The notes: generated by a model from the sequence alone, not told the origin. DNA of 64,000 bases from Rhodobacterales bacterium RIFCSPHIGHO2_02_FULL_62_130 (GCA_001828855.1 MHZT01000015.1:1-64000); one strand, 5' to 3'; positions 17,094-27,501 are shown, counted from the stretch's first letter. A program made the numbers and translations.

Positions 17094-17525
17094 CTATTTG
17101 CGGCCGATCCGGCCCGCGTTGATGGCGATGGTCTGCACGACCGTTTCCGGCACCTGACGCCGCAAATCGATGTGCAACAGCCCGTGGTCCAGATCGGCCC
17201 CCGCCACCTCGACCCCGTCTGCCAGAACGAAACTGCGCTGGAATGCCCGCGCGGCAATACCACGGTGCAGAAAAACCCGTTCGGTCCCGTCATCGCCCTG
17301 TCGCCCGCGCACGACCAACTGCCGATCCTCGACCGTGATGGCCAGATCCTCATCGCGGAACCCCGCGACGGCAAGCGTGATGCGGTAGGTGTTTTCGGAC
17401 GTGGCCTCGATGTTGAAGGGCGGATAGCCTTCCGAGGCGGTTTTGGCGGTGCGCTCGACCAGTCGTTCCAACTGCTCAAACCCCAGCAGAAAGGGGTGTG
17501 CGCCAAAGGTCAGTTTCGTCATCAT
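17094..17525 (-). CDS. Hsp20 / alpha-crystallin small heat shock protein
   Basis: This 143-residue protein has a short N-terminal arm and an alpha-crystallin domain from about 38 to 125. The signs are PPFNIEATSENTYRITLAVAGF, then LVVRG and the AFQRSFVLADGVEV segment. An IAI tripeptide near the C-terminus (in QTIAINAG) fits the I-x-I anchor. It holds unfolding proteins in the cytosol as an IbpA-like oligomer. Translation can start at 17525 or one codon later. A heat-shock-type promoter lies about 60 bases upstream, and DUF1150 follows in the same unit. Confidence 0.92.
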   Translation of the reverse strand: MMTKLTFGAHPFLLGFEQLERLVERTAKTASEGYPPFNIEATSENTYRITLAVAGFRDEDLAITVEDRQLVVRGRQGDDGTERVFLHRGIAARAFQRSFVLADGVEVAGADLDHGLLHIDLRRQVPETVVQTIAINAGRIGRK

Positions 17526-17583
17526 CGATGTCCTTGTGCAAGCGACATGGGATCAGGCCCAATTCTGGCACCCGTCCCTTTGA

Positions 17584-17612
17584 ATATGGGGGCAGCGACC
17601 GCGCGCCGCAAG
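17584..17612 (-). promoter_or_regulatory. Sigma-32-type heat-shock promoter of the Hsp20 operon
   Basis: Read on the minus strand, CTTGCGG (17606-17612) is followed by a 14-base spacer and CCCCATAT (17584-17591). These match the RpoH consensus CTTGAAA and CCCCATNT well, with correct spacing. The start site would be near 17577, leaving a leader of about 50 bases before the Hsp20 start. Confidence 0.65.
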
Positions 17613-17719
17613 TCCTGCAAGGGCGCGGAAAACTTGGGGCTGCGACGCAATTTCTTCGCCGTGGCAGGGCGAATCACTGTATAATTTTGAAAAGCCAAAA
17701 AGACTGGACCAATCCCGCC

Positions 17720-17938
17720 ATGAACGCCCCATCCGAGATGAACTTCGAAGACATGATGCGCGTGCGCCTTGAGGTGCTGCGACGCGAACATCGTGATCTT
17801 GATGAGGCCGTGCATGTGCTGGAAACCGCAGGCCGCCCCGATCCTTTGACGCTGCGGCGGCTGAAAAAGCAGAAACTGGCGCTGAAAGACCAGATCGTGA
17901 AGATCGAGGATCGCCTGATCCCCGACATCATCGCCTGA
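17720..17938 (+). CDS. DUF465 (YdcH-like) small helical protein
   Basis: The protein has 72 residues and is almost entirely helical, with the family pattern LRREHRDLDEAVHVLE followed by LRRLKKQKLALKDQIVKIE. The pattern is that of a short antiparallel coiled coil. Proteins of this family are common in proteobacteria and have no settled function. The gene stands alone, with the Hsp20 gene divergent upstream and a short palindromic repeat just after its stop. Confidence 0.85.
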   Translation: MNAPSEMNFEDMMRVRLEVLRREHRDLDEAVHVLETAGRPDPLTLRRLKKQKLALKDQIVKIEDRLIPDIIA

Positions 17939-17947
17939 CGCAGCAGC

Positions 17948-17968
17948 GGTGCGTGAAGATCACGCACC
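17948..17968. repeat. Intergenic palindrome, GGTGCGTG family, copy 1
   Basis: GGTGCGTG pairs with CACGCACC around AAGAT, followed by CTACCCCC. Related copies occur at 34016-34036, with the same CTACCCC tail, and at 34197-34221. It lies 10 bases after the DUF465 stop, where it could act as a weak terminator or as a dispersed repeat. Confidence 0.6.
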
Positions 17969-18050
17969 CTACCCCCTTATATCCCCTGCTTTTCCTTGCC
18001 CTTGGGCCGCGCATCGCTATAGAGCGTCCCCATAGCTTGGAGGCCGCAGC

Positions 18051-18536
18051 ATGTCCGTTGACGTTGGGATCATCATGGGAAGCCAGTCCGACTGGCCCAC
18101 AATGAAGGAAGCCGCCCTGATTCTGGATGAGCTGGGCGTCAGCTATGAGACAAAGATCGTCTCGGCCCACCGCACCCCCGACCGGCTCTGGACCTATGGG
18201 CGTGAAGCCACGGGGCGGGGCCTGAAAGTCATCATCGCAGGCGCAGGGGGGGCTGCGCATCTGCCCGGCATGATGGCCAGCAAGACCCGCGTGCCGGTGA
18301 TCGGCGTGCCGGTGCTGACCAAGGCGCTGTCGGGTGTCGACAGCCTCTATTCCATCCTGCAAATGCCCAAGGGCTATCCCGTGGCCACGATGGCCATCGG
18401 TGCGCCCGGTGCCGCCAATGCCGGGCTGATGGCGGCGGGCATCCTTGCCTTGCTGGACCCTGCCCTTGCCGCCCGTCTGGACGCATGGCGCGCCGCCCTG
18501 TCCGCATCCATCCCCGAGGAGCCGAAAGATGACTGA
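18051..18536 (+). CDS. purE: 5-(carboxyamino)imidazole ribonucleotide mutase
   Basis: This class I PurE of 161 residues converts N5-CAIR to CAIR in purine synthesis. The phosphate-binding N-terminus [12 protein letters not shown] and the catalytic-region segments [10 protein letters not shown] and [12 protein letters not shown] are intact. The gene overlaps purK by 8 bases, and the two enzymes act in succession (PurK makes N5-CAIR), so this is a standard purEK operon. The annotated start is preceded by GGAGG at a suitable distance. Confidence 0.95.
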   Translation: MSVDVGIIMGSQSDWPTMKEAALILDELGVSYETKIVSAHRTPDRLWTYGREATGRGLKVIIAGAGGAAHLPGMMASKTRVPVIGVPVLTKALSGVDSLYSILQMPKGYPVATMAIGAPGAANAGLMAAGILALLDPALAARLDAWRAALSASIPEEPKDD

Positions 18537-19599
18537 GCTGAAATCCGGTTCCACCATCGGGATCTTGGGCGGCGGCCAGTTGGGCCGGATGCTGTCGGTT
18601 GCCGCCAGCCGCTTGGGCTATAAAACCCACATCTTTGAACCCTCTGCCAACCCGCCCGCAGCCGACGTGGCCCATGCGCTGACCACCGCCAGCTATGACG
18701 ATCTGGCCGCCCTGCGCGCCTTTGCGGCTTCGGTCGATGTCATCACCTATGAATTCGAGAATATCCCCACCGCCGCCCTTGACGCGCTTGAGGCGATCCG
18801 CCCGATCCGCCCCAACCGCCGCGCGCTGGCAATCAGCCAAGATCGCCTGCTGGAGAAAGACTTCCTGACCGGCCTTGGCCTGACCTGCGCGCCCTATGCG
18901 CCCGTCAATTCTGCCGCCGATCTGGACGCCGCCATCGCCAAGATCGGCGCGCCCGCGATCCTGAAAACCACCCGTCTGGGCTATGACGGCAAGGGGCAGG
19001 CCCGGATCAAATACGCCGCCGACGCCCCTGCGGCACTGGCGTCGATGGCCGGTGCGCCTTCGGTGCTGGAGGGCTTTATCAATTTCAGCCACGAGGTTTC
19101 GGTGATTGCCGCGCGCGGTCTGGACGGCTCGGTTGCCTGCTATGATCCGGGCGAGAACGTGCATAAGGACGGCATCCTGTCCACCACCACCCTGCCCGCC
19201 CGCCTGTCCCCCACGCAGCGCACCGATGCGATCCTGCTGGCCGCGCGTATCCTGAACGCGCTGGATTATGTCGGCGTCATGGGGGTCGAGCTATTCGTCA
19301 CACCCCAAGGCCTGATCGTGAACGAAATCGCCCCCCGCGTGCATAACTCTGGCCACTGGACGCAGAACGGCTGTGCGGTGGACCAGTTTGAACAGCACAT
19401 CCGCGCGGTAACAGGCCTGCCCTTGGGTGATGGTTCGCGGCACGCAGATGTGGTGATGGAAAACCTGATCGGCGACGACATCGACCGTATCCCCGCCATC
19501 CTGCGCGAACGCGATGCAGCCCTGCACCTTTATGGCAAGGCCGAGGCGCGTCCGGGCCGCAAGATGGGCCACGTCAACCGCATCATCCGCAAAGCCTAG
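18529..19599 (+). CDS. purK: 5-(carboxyamino)imidazole ribonucleotide synthase
   Basis: This ATP-grasp enzyme of 356 residues carboxylates AIR with bicarbonate and ATP. The N-terminal [13 protein letters not shown], the ATP-grasp segment [13 protein letters not shown], the EGFINF-HEVSVI loop, and [14 protein letters not shown] near the C-terminal third are all typical. The ATG at 18529 overlaps the end of purE, and GAGGAG lies a few bases upstream inside purE. A longer frame from 18445 is not family-like. Confidence 0.95.
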   Translation: MTELKSGSTIGILGGGQLGRMLSVAASRLGYKTHIFEPSANPPAADVAHALTTASYDDLAALRAFAASVDVITYEFENIPTAALDALEAIRPIRPNRRALAISQDRLLEKDFLTGLGLTCAPYAPVNSAADLDAAIAKIGAPAILKTTRLGYDGKGQARIKYAADAPAALASMAGAPSVLEGFINFSHEVSVIAARGLDGSVACYDPGENVHKDGILSTTTLPARLSPTQRTDAILLAARILNALDYVGVMGVELFVTPQGLIVNEIAPRVHNSGHWTQNGCAVDQFEQHIRAVTGLPLGDGSRHADVVMENLIGDDIDRIPAILRERDAALHLYGKAEARPGRKMGHVNRIIRKA

Positions 19600-20915
19600 G
19601 AACAGACCACCGCCACCAACATGAACTTGCAGGTCACGCCGTCTTTCTTCGGCGCAGGGGCCGGTTCTGCCGCGGCTGGTTTTTGGGTGGTGGCTTTCGG
19701 CGTCGTCGCCTTGGCCGGAGCCTTCTTTTTCACCGCCACAACAGGCGTCTCGCAGGTCTTTTCCGGCTCGGCCAACAGCGTGCGCCACACCGCTTCGGTC
19801 GGCTCCACCTCGCCAGCATCAAGCTTTTTGGCCTTGTAATAGGCCCGCATCGCATTGCGCGAGCCATTGCCCCAATCGCCATCCACTGCCATGCCATAGC
19901 AGCCAATGCGCTTCAACTCGCCCTGCACCGCAAGCGCAAGATCCTCGGGAAGCGGCACGCCCCCGACAGGCGGCACCTCGCCAATTCGTGGCGCGGCAGG
20001 TTCGACCCCGCTCAGCTTGGCCAGACTGCGGGTCTGCCCGTCCAGTGCAGCCAGTCGCACCGCCCCCGAGACCGCCGCCAACACCGTTTTCGCCGCCGCT
20101 TCGACAGGCGCACCGATGGTCACACTGGTCGTATCCGCGATCTCGAACGCAGGCAGCGTCTCCTCGACAAAGGAAAACTGCGCCCGCAGCGACGATTGAT
20201 CCCACGGTGTTTGCTGCCCGCCAGTGGCCGCGACAACCTCGTTACGCACCGCAATCATCAGATCGGAAATGCTTTGCCCCGGCACCGCGATATGATCCAG
20301 CAGTGCCGCAGTAAACGGGCTGTTGGCAGACCCGTCGATACGGTCCCATGCCAGTTGCCCCGGCGCGGTGGCAAAGGCCACGAAACTGCCCGCCCCGCCG
20401 TCAAAGGGCGCCAACCCCGCGCTGGCCATGCCCGTCATGGGCGCATCCCGGCAGGCATCCAGAAAGACCAGCACCTGCGCCGCACCGCCGCCCAACCGCC
20501 CCGCCACATCATCCAAGGCCCAGGCCTGCGCCACCAGCCCCGCAGCATTCGCCGCCCGCGCCGAAACCGGCACCAGATAGTTCACACCGCCTTGCTGAAA
20601 CGCATGGCCGGAATAATAGAACAGCACCGTGTCCGCCTCGGCCGATTGCCGCGCAAAGGTGTCCAGCACCGCCTGAAACACCTCTGGCCCCACATCGGTC
20701 AGCAGCGTCACCTCAAAGCCCAAACCCCGCAGCGCCCGCGCCATGCCCGACGCATCCGCCACCGGCGTCGCCAAGGGCGCAAGCTCTTGATAAGCCTCAT
20801 TTCCGATAACAAGCGCCAGTTTGCGCCCCTGCGCCTGCGCCATGCCAGCACCTGCCGCCACAAGCGCGACCACCCAGACCACCCGACCTATCGCCGCAAG
20901 CAAAGCCTGAAACAT
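19596..20915 (-). CDS. Secreted caspase-fold (peptidase C14) protein with C-terminal peptidoglycan-binding-like region
   Basis: The 439-residue product starts with a signal peptide ending in AQA near residue 29. A caspase p20-like domain follows, from KLALVIGNEAYQ to about residue 250. The catalytic dyad is present: H104 in YYSGHAFQQGG and C155 in FLDACRD. Near 330-375 a short region with IGCYGMAVDGDWGNGSRNAM resembles a peptidoglycan-binding repeat, then comes a lysine/proline/alanine-rich tail ending in [11 protein letters not shown]. The frame opens at 21086, but the start at 20915 gives the signal peptide. Its 3' end overlaps the purK end by 4 bases. Substrate and role are unknown; periplasmic location is inferred. 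Confidence 0.85.
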   Translation of the reverse strand: MFQALLAAIGRVVWVVALVAAGAGMAQAQGRKLALVIGNEAYQELAPLATPVADASGMARALRGLGFEVTLLTDVGPEVFQAVLDTFARQSAEADTVLFYYSGHAFQQGGVNYLVPVSARAANAAGLVAQAWALDDVAGRLGGGAAQVLVFLDACRDAPMTGMASAGLAPFDGGAGSFVAFATAPGQLAWDRIDGSANSPFTAALLDHIAVPGQSISDLMIAVRNEVVAATGGQQTPWDQSSLRAQFSFVEETLPAFEIADTTSVTIGAPVEAAAKTVLAAVSGAVRLAALDGQTRSLAKLSGVEPAAPRIGEVPPVGGVPLPEDLALAVQGELKRIGCYGMAVDGDWGNGSRNAMRAYYKAKKLDAGEVEPTEAVWRTLLAEPEKTCETPVVAVKKKAPAKATTPKATTQKPAAAEPAPAPKKDGVTCKFMLVAVVCS

Positions 20916-20991
20916 CTTGGCATGTCCGAAAAATGGCCTCCAATGCCTTAGACTAGCGCCAATCCTGCCTTCGCGCCAGAACCGACTTGTC

Positions 20992-21402
20992 TTACGGATC
21001 AGGCGTATCGGTATCCGACCGCCCCGCCGCCACCCCAAGCCGCGAGTCGCGGGCCAGCGCCTCATACCGCGCACGGAATTGTTCAAGCGCCGCCTCGTCC
21101 AACTCTTCCAGATCCAGCAAGGCGTTATGCGCGCCCTTGGTGGAGCGGATCAACTCGTCCAGCTTCAACTGGATGGCCTGCGTGTCACGGTTTTGGGTGT
21201 TCTGGATCAGGAACACCATCAGAAAGGTCACGATTGTCGTGCCGGTGTTGATCACCAGTTGCCATGTGTCGGAAAAGCCAAAGATCGGGCCGGTGACGAT
21301 CCAGACCGCAATCACCCCCACCGCCAGAAAAAATGTCGAAGGCCGCCCGCACCAGCGGCTGACCGCTTTTGCCAAAGCCTTGTAGCCAAAGGTTTTCGCC
21401 AT
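20992..21402 (-). CDS. Low-affinity iron permease family protein
   Basis: This is a 136-residue membrane protein with two hydrophobic helices (about 22-40 and 50-70). The conserved middle, with WQLVINTGTTIVTFLMVFLIQNTQNRD, then AIQLKLDELI, identifies the Fe_permease family. The remaining C-terminal part is helical and cytosolic. The family name comes from yeast Fet4, while bacterial members are much shorter, so iron transport is not certain. It stands alone upstream of the caspase gene on the same strand, 77 bp away. Confidence 0.85.
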   Translation of the reverse strand: MAKTFGYKALAKAVSRWCGRPSTFFLAVGVIAVWIVTGPIFGFSDTWQLVINTGTTIVTFLMVFLIQNTQNRDTQAIQLKLDELIRSTKGAHNALLDLEELDEAALEQFRARYEALARDSRLGVAAGRSDTDTPDP

Positions 21403-21676
21403 GCCTGCCCTGCCCCCGCGTCAACTGCCCCAAGGGGGCAACCCACGCGGCCCTGTGCCTCAAATTCTGATCGAACCCGCCCCTGCCCTGAATAGCAATG
21501 GCTTGCATCATCCCGACGGGTCATCATCGTGAATGTGCGCCCCATCAGCAAGGCAATATGATCCGCCGCGCACCCACTATGCCGATACCGCGCCGCCCGT
21601 CGGCCTCATCCCGCGCCTTGCAAATCACGCGACAACAGAGGTGGACAAATCCCGCGCAACGTAACAGCTTCGTATC

Positions 21677-22135
21677 ATGTCAAAACACCGGTCCCCCCGC
21701 GTCGCCACCCGCGCCCTGATCCTGCATCAAGGTCGCTTGCTGCTGGTCAACGCCTATCCGGGCGGGCGGTCCGATCTGTGGTGCGCGCCCGGCGGCGGGG
21801 CCGAACCCGGCCAGTCCCTGCCCACCAACCTGATGCGCGAGGTGATGGAGGAAACCGGCCTGACCGTTGCCGTAGGCCAACCCGCCCTGATCAACGAATT
21901 TCACGATCCGATGTCGGGCTTCCATCAGGTCGACATCTTCTTTCACTGCACCATCACCGCAGGCCAGATCGATCCGAAATGGCGCGATCCCGAAGGCATC
22001 GTCACCCAGCGCCGCTTTTTCGCGCGTGACGATCTGGAGCTGGGCCGCATCCGCTTCAAACCCGACAGCCTGCCCACCGCCGCATGGGGCGGGGAAGGCT
22101 TGCTCTATGATCCGCTGGAACGGCTGATCCGATGA
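21677..22135 (+). CDS. Nudix hydrolase
   Basis: The 152-residue protein has a clear Nudix box, from GGGAEPGQSLP to REVMEETGL (about residues 37-60), with the catalytic glutamates in REVMEET. It would hydrolyse a nucleoside diphosphate derivative, but the substrate cannot be read from sequence. The stop overlaps the ATG of the next gene (ATGA), and the third gene overlaps in turn, so Nudix, Gre-like and GNAT genes form a tightly coupled unit. Confidence 0.9.
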   Translation: MSKHRSPRVATRALILHQGRLLLVNAYPGGRSDLWCAPGGGAEPGQSLPTNLMREVMEETGLTVAVGQPALINEFHDPMSGFHQVDIFFHCTITAGQIDPKWRDPEGIVTQRRFFARDDLELGRIRFKPDSLPTAAWGGEGLLYDPLERLIR

Positions 22136-22626
22136 GCCGCGCCTTCGTCAAGGAAGGCGACGGTGCGCTTGATCCGCTGCCCGACCTGCCAGTGTCACCG
22201 CATCCGAACTATGTCACCCCGCGCGGTCTGGCCGCGCTGCAGGCGCGGCTGCACGCCCGCCAATCCGATCTGGCCGCCTTGCGCGCGCGGCCCGACCGGC
22301 TGGACAAGCTGCCCGAAGCCGCCGCCGAGCGTGACATCCGCTATCTCGAATCCCGCCTGCGCAGCGCCATCCTGATTGATCCTGCCAGCCTACCCCTCAC
22401 CTCGGTTGCCTTCGGCCTTGCCATCACGGTGACCGACGATGCGGGCCACGACACCACCTACGAAATCACCGGCGAGGACGAGGCCGACGCCGCCCGCTAT
22501 CGTATTGCCCCGCAATCCCCTCTCGCCCGCGCGCTGATCGGGGCCGAGGCGGGGGATGAGGTGACATGGCGCAAACCCTCCGGCCCCGTCACCCTTACAA
22601 TCAAGGCCATCACCCGCCCATGCTGA
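22132..22626 (+). CDS. GreA/GreB-family elongation factor-like protein
   Basis: The 164-residue protein has the Gre layout: an N-terminal coiled coil (YVTPRGLAALQARLHARQSDLAALR, to about 80) and a C-terminal FKBP-like domain with VTDDAGHDTTYEITGEDEADAARYRIAPQSPLARALIGAEAGDEV. GreA and GreB rescue arrested RNA polymerase using two acidic residues at the coiled-coil tip. Here the tip region reads KLPEAAAERD and is short of the normal acidic pair pattern, so cleavage activity is uncertain. A separate canonical greA may exist elsewhere. It overlaps both neighbours. Confidence 0.85.
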   Translation: MSRAFVKEGDGALDPLPDLPVSPHPNYVTPRGLAALQARLHARQSDLAALRARPDRLDKLPEAAAERDIRYLESRLRSAILIDPASLPLTSVAFGLAITVTDDAGHDTTYEITGEDEADAARYRIAPQSPLARALIGAEAGDEVTWRKPSGPVTLTIKAITRPC

Positions 22627-23111
22627 TCCGCCCGCTGCACCCCGACACCGACCGCGCCACCGTCACCGCCTTCTTCGACTCCATCGCCGATTACATCCGG
22701 ATGGAACGCGACGCCCCCCCCGACGCGACCGTGATCGAGGAGTTTTTCACCGACACGCCCCCCGGCTGCGATCCGACGCACTCGCTACGGCTTGGACTTT
22801 TCGAACATTCGACCCTGATAGCTTTGGCCGAAATGGGCTTCGGCTATCCAGAATCCGATAATGCCTATCTCGGCTTCCTTGCGGTGTCCGAAATGGCGCG
22901 CGGCAAGGGCGCGGGCGAGATCCTGTTCGCGCATCTTGAAACCGAAGCCCGCGCGCGCGGTTGCTCGGCGATCTATCTCGCCGTTCTCGACGCCAACCCC
23001 CGTGGCCGCGCCTTCTGGGAACGGCAGGGCTTCACCCTTGCCATAGCCAACCGCGAGGTGACGCTGGGCCAGAAAACCCAGATCGCCCACCGTCTGCGAA
23101 AGCCGCTTTAA
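22620..23111 (+). CDS. GNAT family N-acetyltransferase
   Basis: This acetyltransferase has 163 residues. The acetyl-CoA binding motif is LAVSEMARGKGAGEILFAHLE, in the middle, with R-G-K-G as the pyrophosphate loop. The late NPRGRAFWERQGF is also typical. The acceptor is unknown. The start at 22620 overlaps the Gre-like gene by 7 bases. It ends the three-gene unit, about 70 bp before a bidirectional terminator shared with groL. Confidence 0.88.
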   Translation: MLIRPLHPDTDRATVTAFFDSIADYIRMERDAPPDATVIEEFFTDTPPGCDPTHSLRLGLFEHSTLIALAEMGFGYPESDNAYLGFLAVSEMARGKGAGEILFAHLETEARARGCSAIYLAVLDANPRGRAFWERQGFTLAIANREVTLGQKTQIAHRLRKPL

Positions 23112-23180
23112 GTTTCACCTTGGTCCAAATACTCACGCCGACAGCGCCACCAGTGACCACGTCGCAGCACTCGAAACGAA

Positions 23181-23206
23181 AAAGGGCGCCCCGAAAGGCG
23201 CCCTTT
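23181..23206. terminator. Bidirectional terminator between GNAT and groL
   Basis: AAAGGGCGCC (23181-23190) pairs with GGCGCCCTTT (23197-23206) around CCGAAA. A runs on the left and T runs on the right let it work in both directions. It would end the Nudix-Gre-GNAT unit on + and the groESL operon on -. Confidence 0.85.
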
Positions 23207-23232
23207 TCTTTATCCCAGACGGGAAGGGATGA

Positions 23233-24894
<1,662 letters not shown>

Positions 24895-24922
24895 CTAAGA
24901 TGTTGAAAAGATAAGCGCGTAG

Positions 24923-24940
24923 GGCGGGGTTCACCCCGCC
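24923..24940. repeat. Hairpin between groES and groL
   Basis: GGCGGGGT (24923-24930) and ACCCCGCC (24933-24940) form an 8-bp stem with a two-base TC loop. It resembles other short GC palindromes of this chromosome, such as the one after trxB. In this position it may alter the relative stability of the two messages. Confidence 0.5.
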
Positions 24941-24950
24941 ATCCGTTCAC

Positions 24951-25238
24951 TCAGGAAATGATCCCGAGGATGTCGCTTTCTTTCATGATCAGCAGATCTT
25001 CGCCGTCCAGTTTCACTTCGGTGCCGGACCATTTGCCGAACAGGATGCGGTCGCCAGCCTTGACCGACGGTGCGATCAGCTCGCCCGAGTCCTTGCGTGC
25101 GCCGGGGCCAACCGAAACGACCTGGCCTTCAGCGGGCTTTTCTTTTGCGGTATCGGGGATGATCAGGCCGCCCTTGGTCTTGTCTTCGCCTTCAATGCGA
25201 CGGACCAGCACGCGGTCTTGCAGCGGTGTGAATGCCAT
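24951..25238 (-). CDS. groS: 10 kDa co-chaperonin GroES
   Basis: This co-chaperonin has 95 residues. [19 protein letters not shown] at the N-terminus, the mobile loop [14 protein letters not shown], and YG-less late segment [19 protein letters not shown] are typical. The start at 25238 gives MAFTPL and is preceded by GGGAG; a frame extending to 25283 is upstream leader overlapping the CIRCE site. It caps GroEL in the cytosol. First gene of the groESL operon. Confidence 0.97.
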   Translation of the reverse strand: MAFTPLQDRVLVRRIEGEDKTKGGLIIPDTAKEKPAEGQVVSVGPGARKDSGELIAPSVKAGDRILFGKWSGTEVKLDGEDLLIMKESDILGIIS

Positions 25239-25276
25239 CTGGTTACACTCCCTTGAGTTTCCAGGTTTGAATGGGA

Positions 25277-25303
25277 TTAGCACTCAGCAGCAACGAGTGC
25301 TAA
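25277..25303 (-). promoter_or_regulatory. CIRCE operator of groESL (HrcA site)
   Basis: TTAGCACTC at 25277-25285, nine bases, then GAGTGCTAA at 25295-25303: an exact CIRCE inverted repeat. HrcA binds it and represses groESL until heat shock. It lies 39-65 bases upstream of the groES start, at or just after the predicted transcription start. Confidence 0.95.
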
Positions 25304-25311
25304 CGGCGCTT

Positions 25312-25340
25312 GAGTTAGGCCCTGCGCGGCGCTCTGTCAA
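25312..25340 (-). promoter_or_regulatory. Predicted groESL promoter
   Basis: On the minus strand TTGACA (25335-25340) is followed after 17 bases by TAACTC (25312-25317). The -35 box is perfect and the -10 poor. The start site would fall next to the CIRCE element, as in other HrcA-controlled operons. Confidence 0.5.
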
Positions 25341-25446
25341 CTGTGCAGATGTTAAAATTCGCCGGTCCCAAGCCGCGTGATGCCCTTGGCGATCCCGCAG
25401 CCGCATGCCACCCTGCCCGCTGAAACCGTTGTCACGAAAGCCGCCG

Positions 25447-26439
25447 ATGCGCCCCGTTTTGTCCCTTTTATCCGTCCTTTGGCTTTTGGCATCGCCCGCC
25501 CATGCCCAGTGCATCGGCGAGAATCTGATTGCCGCCCTGCCTGCGGCCCAGCAGGAAACCCTGCGCGCCAAAGCTGAAAGCGCGCCCTTTGCCACCGGAA
25601 ATTTCTGGCGCGCCCGCAAGGGCGAACAGGTGATTCACCTGATCGGCACCTATCATTTCGATGACCCGCGCCACGCGCCCCTGCTTGCAGCCCTTGCCCC
25701 CGTGCTGGATCAGGCCACCACCCTTCTGGTCGAGGCCGGACCCGAGGAAGAGGCAGCGATCAAAGCCTATGTCGCCAAACATCCCGAGGTGATGATCGAC
25801 CCCACCGGCCCAACCCTGCCCGAACGGCTGTCGAAACCCGATTGGGCGCGCCTGTCCGATGCCCTGCGCGCCCGTGGTATCCCGCCCTTCATGGCCGCCA
25901 AATTCCGCCCGTGGTATCTGTCGATGCTGCTGGGCATCCCCCCCTGCAGCATGGCCGAGGCCGCCACCGCCCGCGGTCTGGACGGCCAGTTGATCGACGC
26001 CGCCACCGCAAATGGCACCCCCGTTCAGGCGCTAGAGCCTTTCGACACCCTGTTCACCCTGTTTGACGCCATGCCCCCCGAAGATCAGCTTGCGATGGTC
26101 ACCTCGGCCCTTGCAATGGAGGACCGCTCTGCCGATTTCGCCGTCACGCTGGCCGACAGCTATTTCGCCGAAGAGGGCCGCCTGCTGTGGGAATTCATGC
26201 GCTATGAAACCCTGCTTTTGCCCGATTACACGCCCGAGCGCGTCCAGACCGAATTTGCCATGATGGAAACCGCCCTGATGATCCGGCGCAACCGCGCGTG
26301 GATTCCGGTCATCACCGCCGCCGCCGCGCGCGGGCCGGTTCTTGTGGGTTTTGGCGCGCTGCATCTGTCGGGCGAGGCGGGGGTTCTGAACCTGCTGGCA
26401 CAAGACGGCTACAGCCTTGAACGCCTTCCCCTGAAGTAA
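25447..26439 (+). CDS. TraB/GumN family protein, secreted
   Basis: The 330-residue product has a signal peptide ending AHA-Q near residue 21. The family marks are a GTYH near the N-terminus (LIGTYHFDDPRH), a conserved E-A-G after it, and FGALHLSG near the C-terminus, the two GxxH motifs of the TraB/TIKI/GumN fold. Related TIKI proteins are metal-dependent proteases; bacterial functions are mostly unknown. The start at 25447 gives a normal signal peptide, whereas the frame opens at 25405. It is divergent from groES. Confidence 0.85.
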   Translation: MRPVLSLLSVLWLLASPAHAQCIGENLIAALPAAQQETLRAKAESAPFATGNFWRARKGEQVIHLIGTYHFDDPRHAPLLAALAPVLDQATTLLVEAGPEEEAAIKAYVAKHPEVMIDPTGPTLPERLSKPDWARLSDALRARGIPPFMAAKFRPWYLSMLLGIPPCSMAEAATARGLDGQLIDAATANGTPVQALEPFDTLFTLFDAMPPEDQLAMVTSALAMEDRSADFAVTLADSYFAEEGRLLWEFMRYETLLLPDYTPERVQTEFAMMETALMIRRNRAWIPVITAAAARGPVLVGFGALHLSGEAGVLNLLAQDGYSLERLPLK

Positions 26440-26557
26440 TCTGCCAGCGCTTGATGCGACAATGCCGCACCGCAGCATTTCCGCGCATCGCCCCCGTGAC
26501 AAAGCCCCCGCCGCAGCCTATAAGCCGCGCAAATTCCCCATTGCGAAGGCTACGCCC

Positions 26558-27478
26558 ATGACCACGCTTGTTCTCGGCCACAAATCCCCCGACACCGATT
26601 CCACCGGCTCTCCGATCATCTGGGCGTGGTATCTGTCCGAAGTGAAGAACACCCCCGCCAAAGCCGTGCTGCTGGGCGAGCCGAACACCGAAGCCGCCTT
26701 CGTGCTGCGCCACTGGAATCTGGCCAAGCCGGAGATCATCTCGGACGTGACCGCCGACGACAAGGTTGTGATCGTCGACACCAACAACCCCGCCGAACTG
26801 CCCGCCTCGATCAATGACGCCAAGATTCAGGCGATCATCGACCACCACATGCTGGTCGGCGGCATCAAGACCAAATCGCCCATCGACATCACCATCCGCC
26901 CGCTGGCCTGCACCGCCACCATCATGCACGACCTGATGGGCGACGATCTGGCCCGCGCCCCGCGCGAGATCAAGGGCGCGATGCTGTCCTGCATCTTGTC
27001 CGACACGCTGGAATTCCGCAGCCCCACCACCACCCCGCATGACCGCGCCGTGGCCGAGAAACTGGCCGCCGATCTGGGCATTTCCATCCCCGACTTCGCC
27101 GCCGAACTGTTTGCCGCGAAATCCGATGTGTCGTCCTTCTCGGATGCCGAACTGCTGCGGATGGATTCCAAGGAATACAACGTCGCGGGCAAGGAACTGC
27201 GCGTTTCGGTCCTTGAAACCACGTCGCCCAAGGTCGTGCTGGACCGCAAAGCCTCGCTGATGGCCTCGATGGAGGGTGTCGCCAAAGAAGACGGCGCTGA
27301 TCAGGTGCTGCTGTTCGTCGTCGACATCCTGCGCGAAGAGGCCACGCTGCTGGTGCCGAACGATCTGGTCAAGCAGATGGCCGAAGCCTCGTTCGGTGTG
27401 ACGGTGTCCGGCGATACCGTGGTTCTGCCCGGCGTGATGAGCCGCAAAAAGCAGATCATCCCCGCGCTGAAACTCTGA
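26558..27478 (+). CDS. ppaC: Manganese-dependent inorganic pyrophosphatase
   Basis: The 306-residue enzyme is a family II pyrophosphatase of the DHH superfamily. Metal ligands are visible: H8, D12 and D14 in GHKSPDTDS, D74 in IVDTNNP, and D95, H96, H97 in IIDHHMLVG. The C-terminal substrate domain ends with the SRKKQIIP motif. It hydrolyses pyrophosphate from biosynthesis in the cytosol. Family II is less common than Ppa in proteobacteria. The gene stands alone and is followed by a clear terminator. Confidence 0.95.
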   Translation: MTTLVLGHKSPDTDSTGSPIIWAWYLSEVKNTPAKAVLLGEPNTEAAFVLRHWNLAKPEIISDVTADDKVVIVDTNNPAELPASINDAKIQAIIDHHMLVGGIKTKSPIDITIRPLACTATIMHDLMGDDLARAPREIKGAMLSCILSDTLEFRSPTTTPHDRAVAEKLAADLGISIPDFAAELFAAKSDVSSFSDAELLRMDSKEYNVAGKELRVSVLETTSPKVVLDRKASLMASMEGVAKEDGADQVLLFVVDILREEATLLVPNDLVKQMAEASFGVTVSGDTVVLPGVMSRKKQIIPALKL

Positions 27479-27501
27479 TCTGACCTGCATCACAAACAAG
27501 G

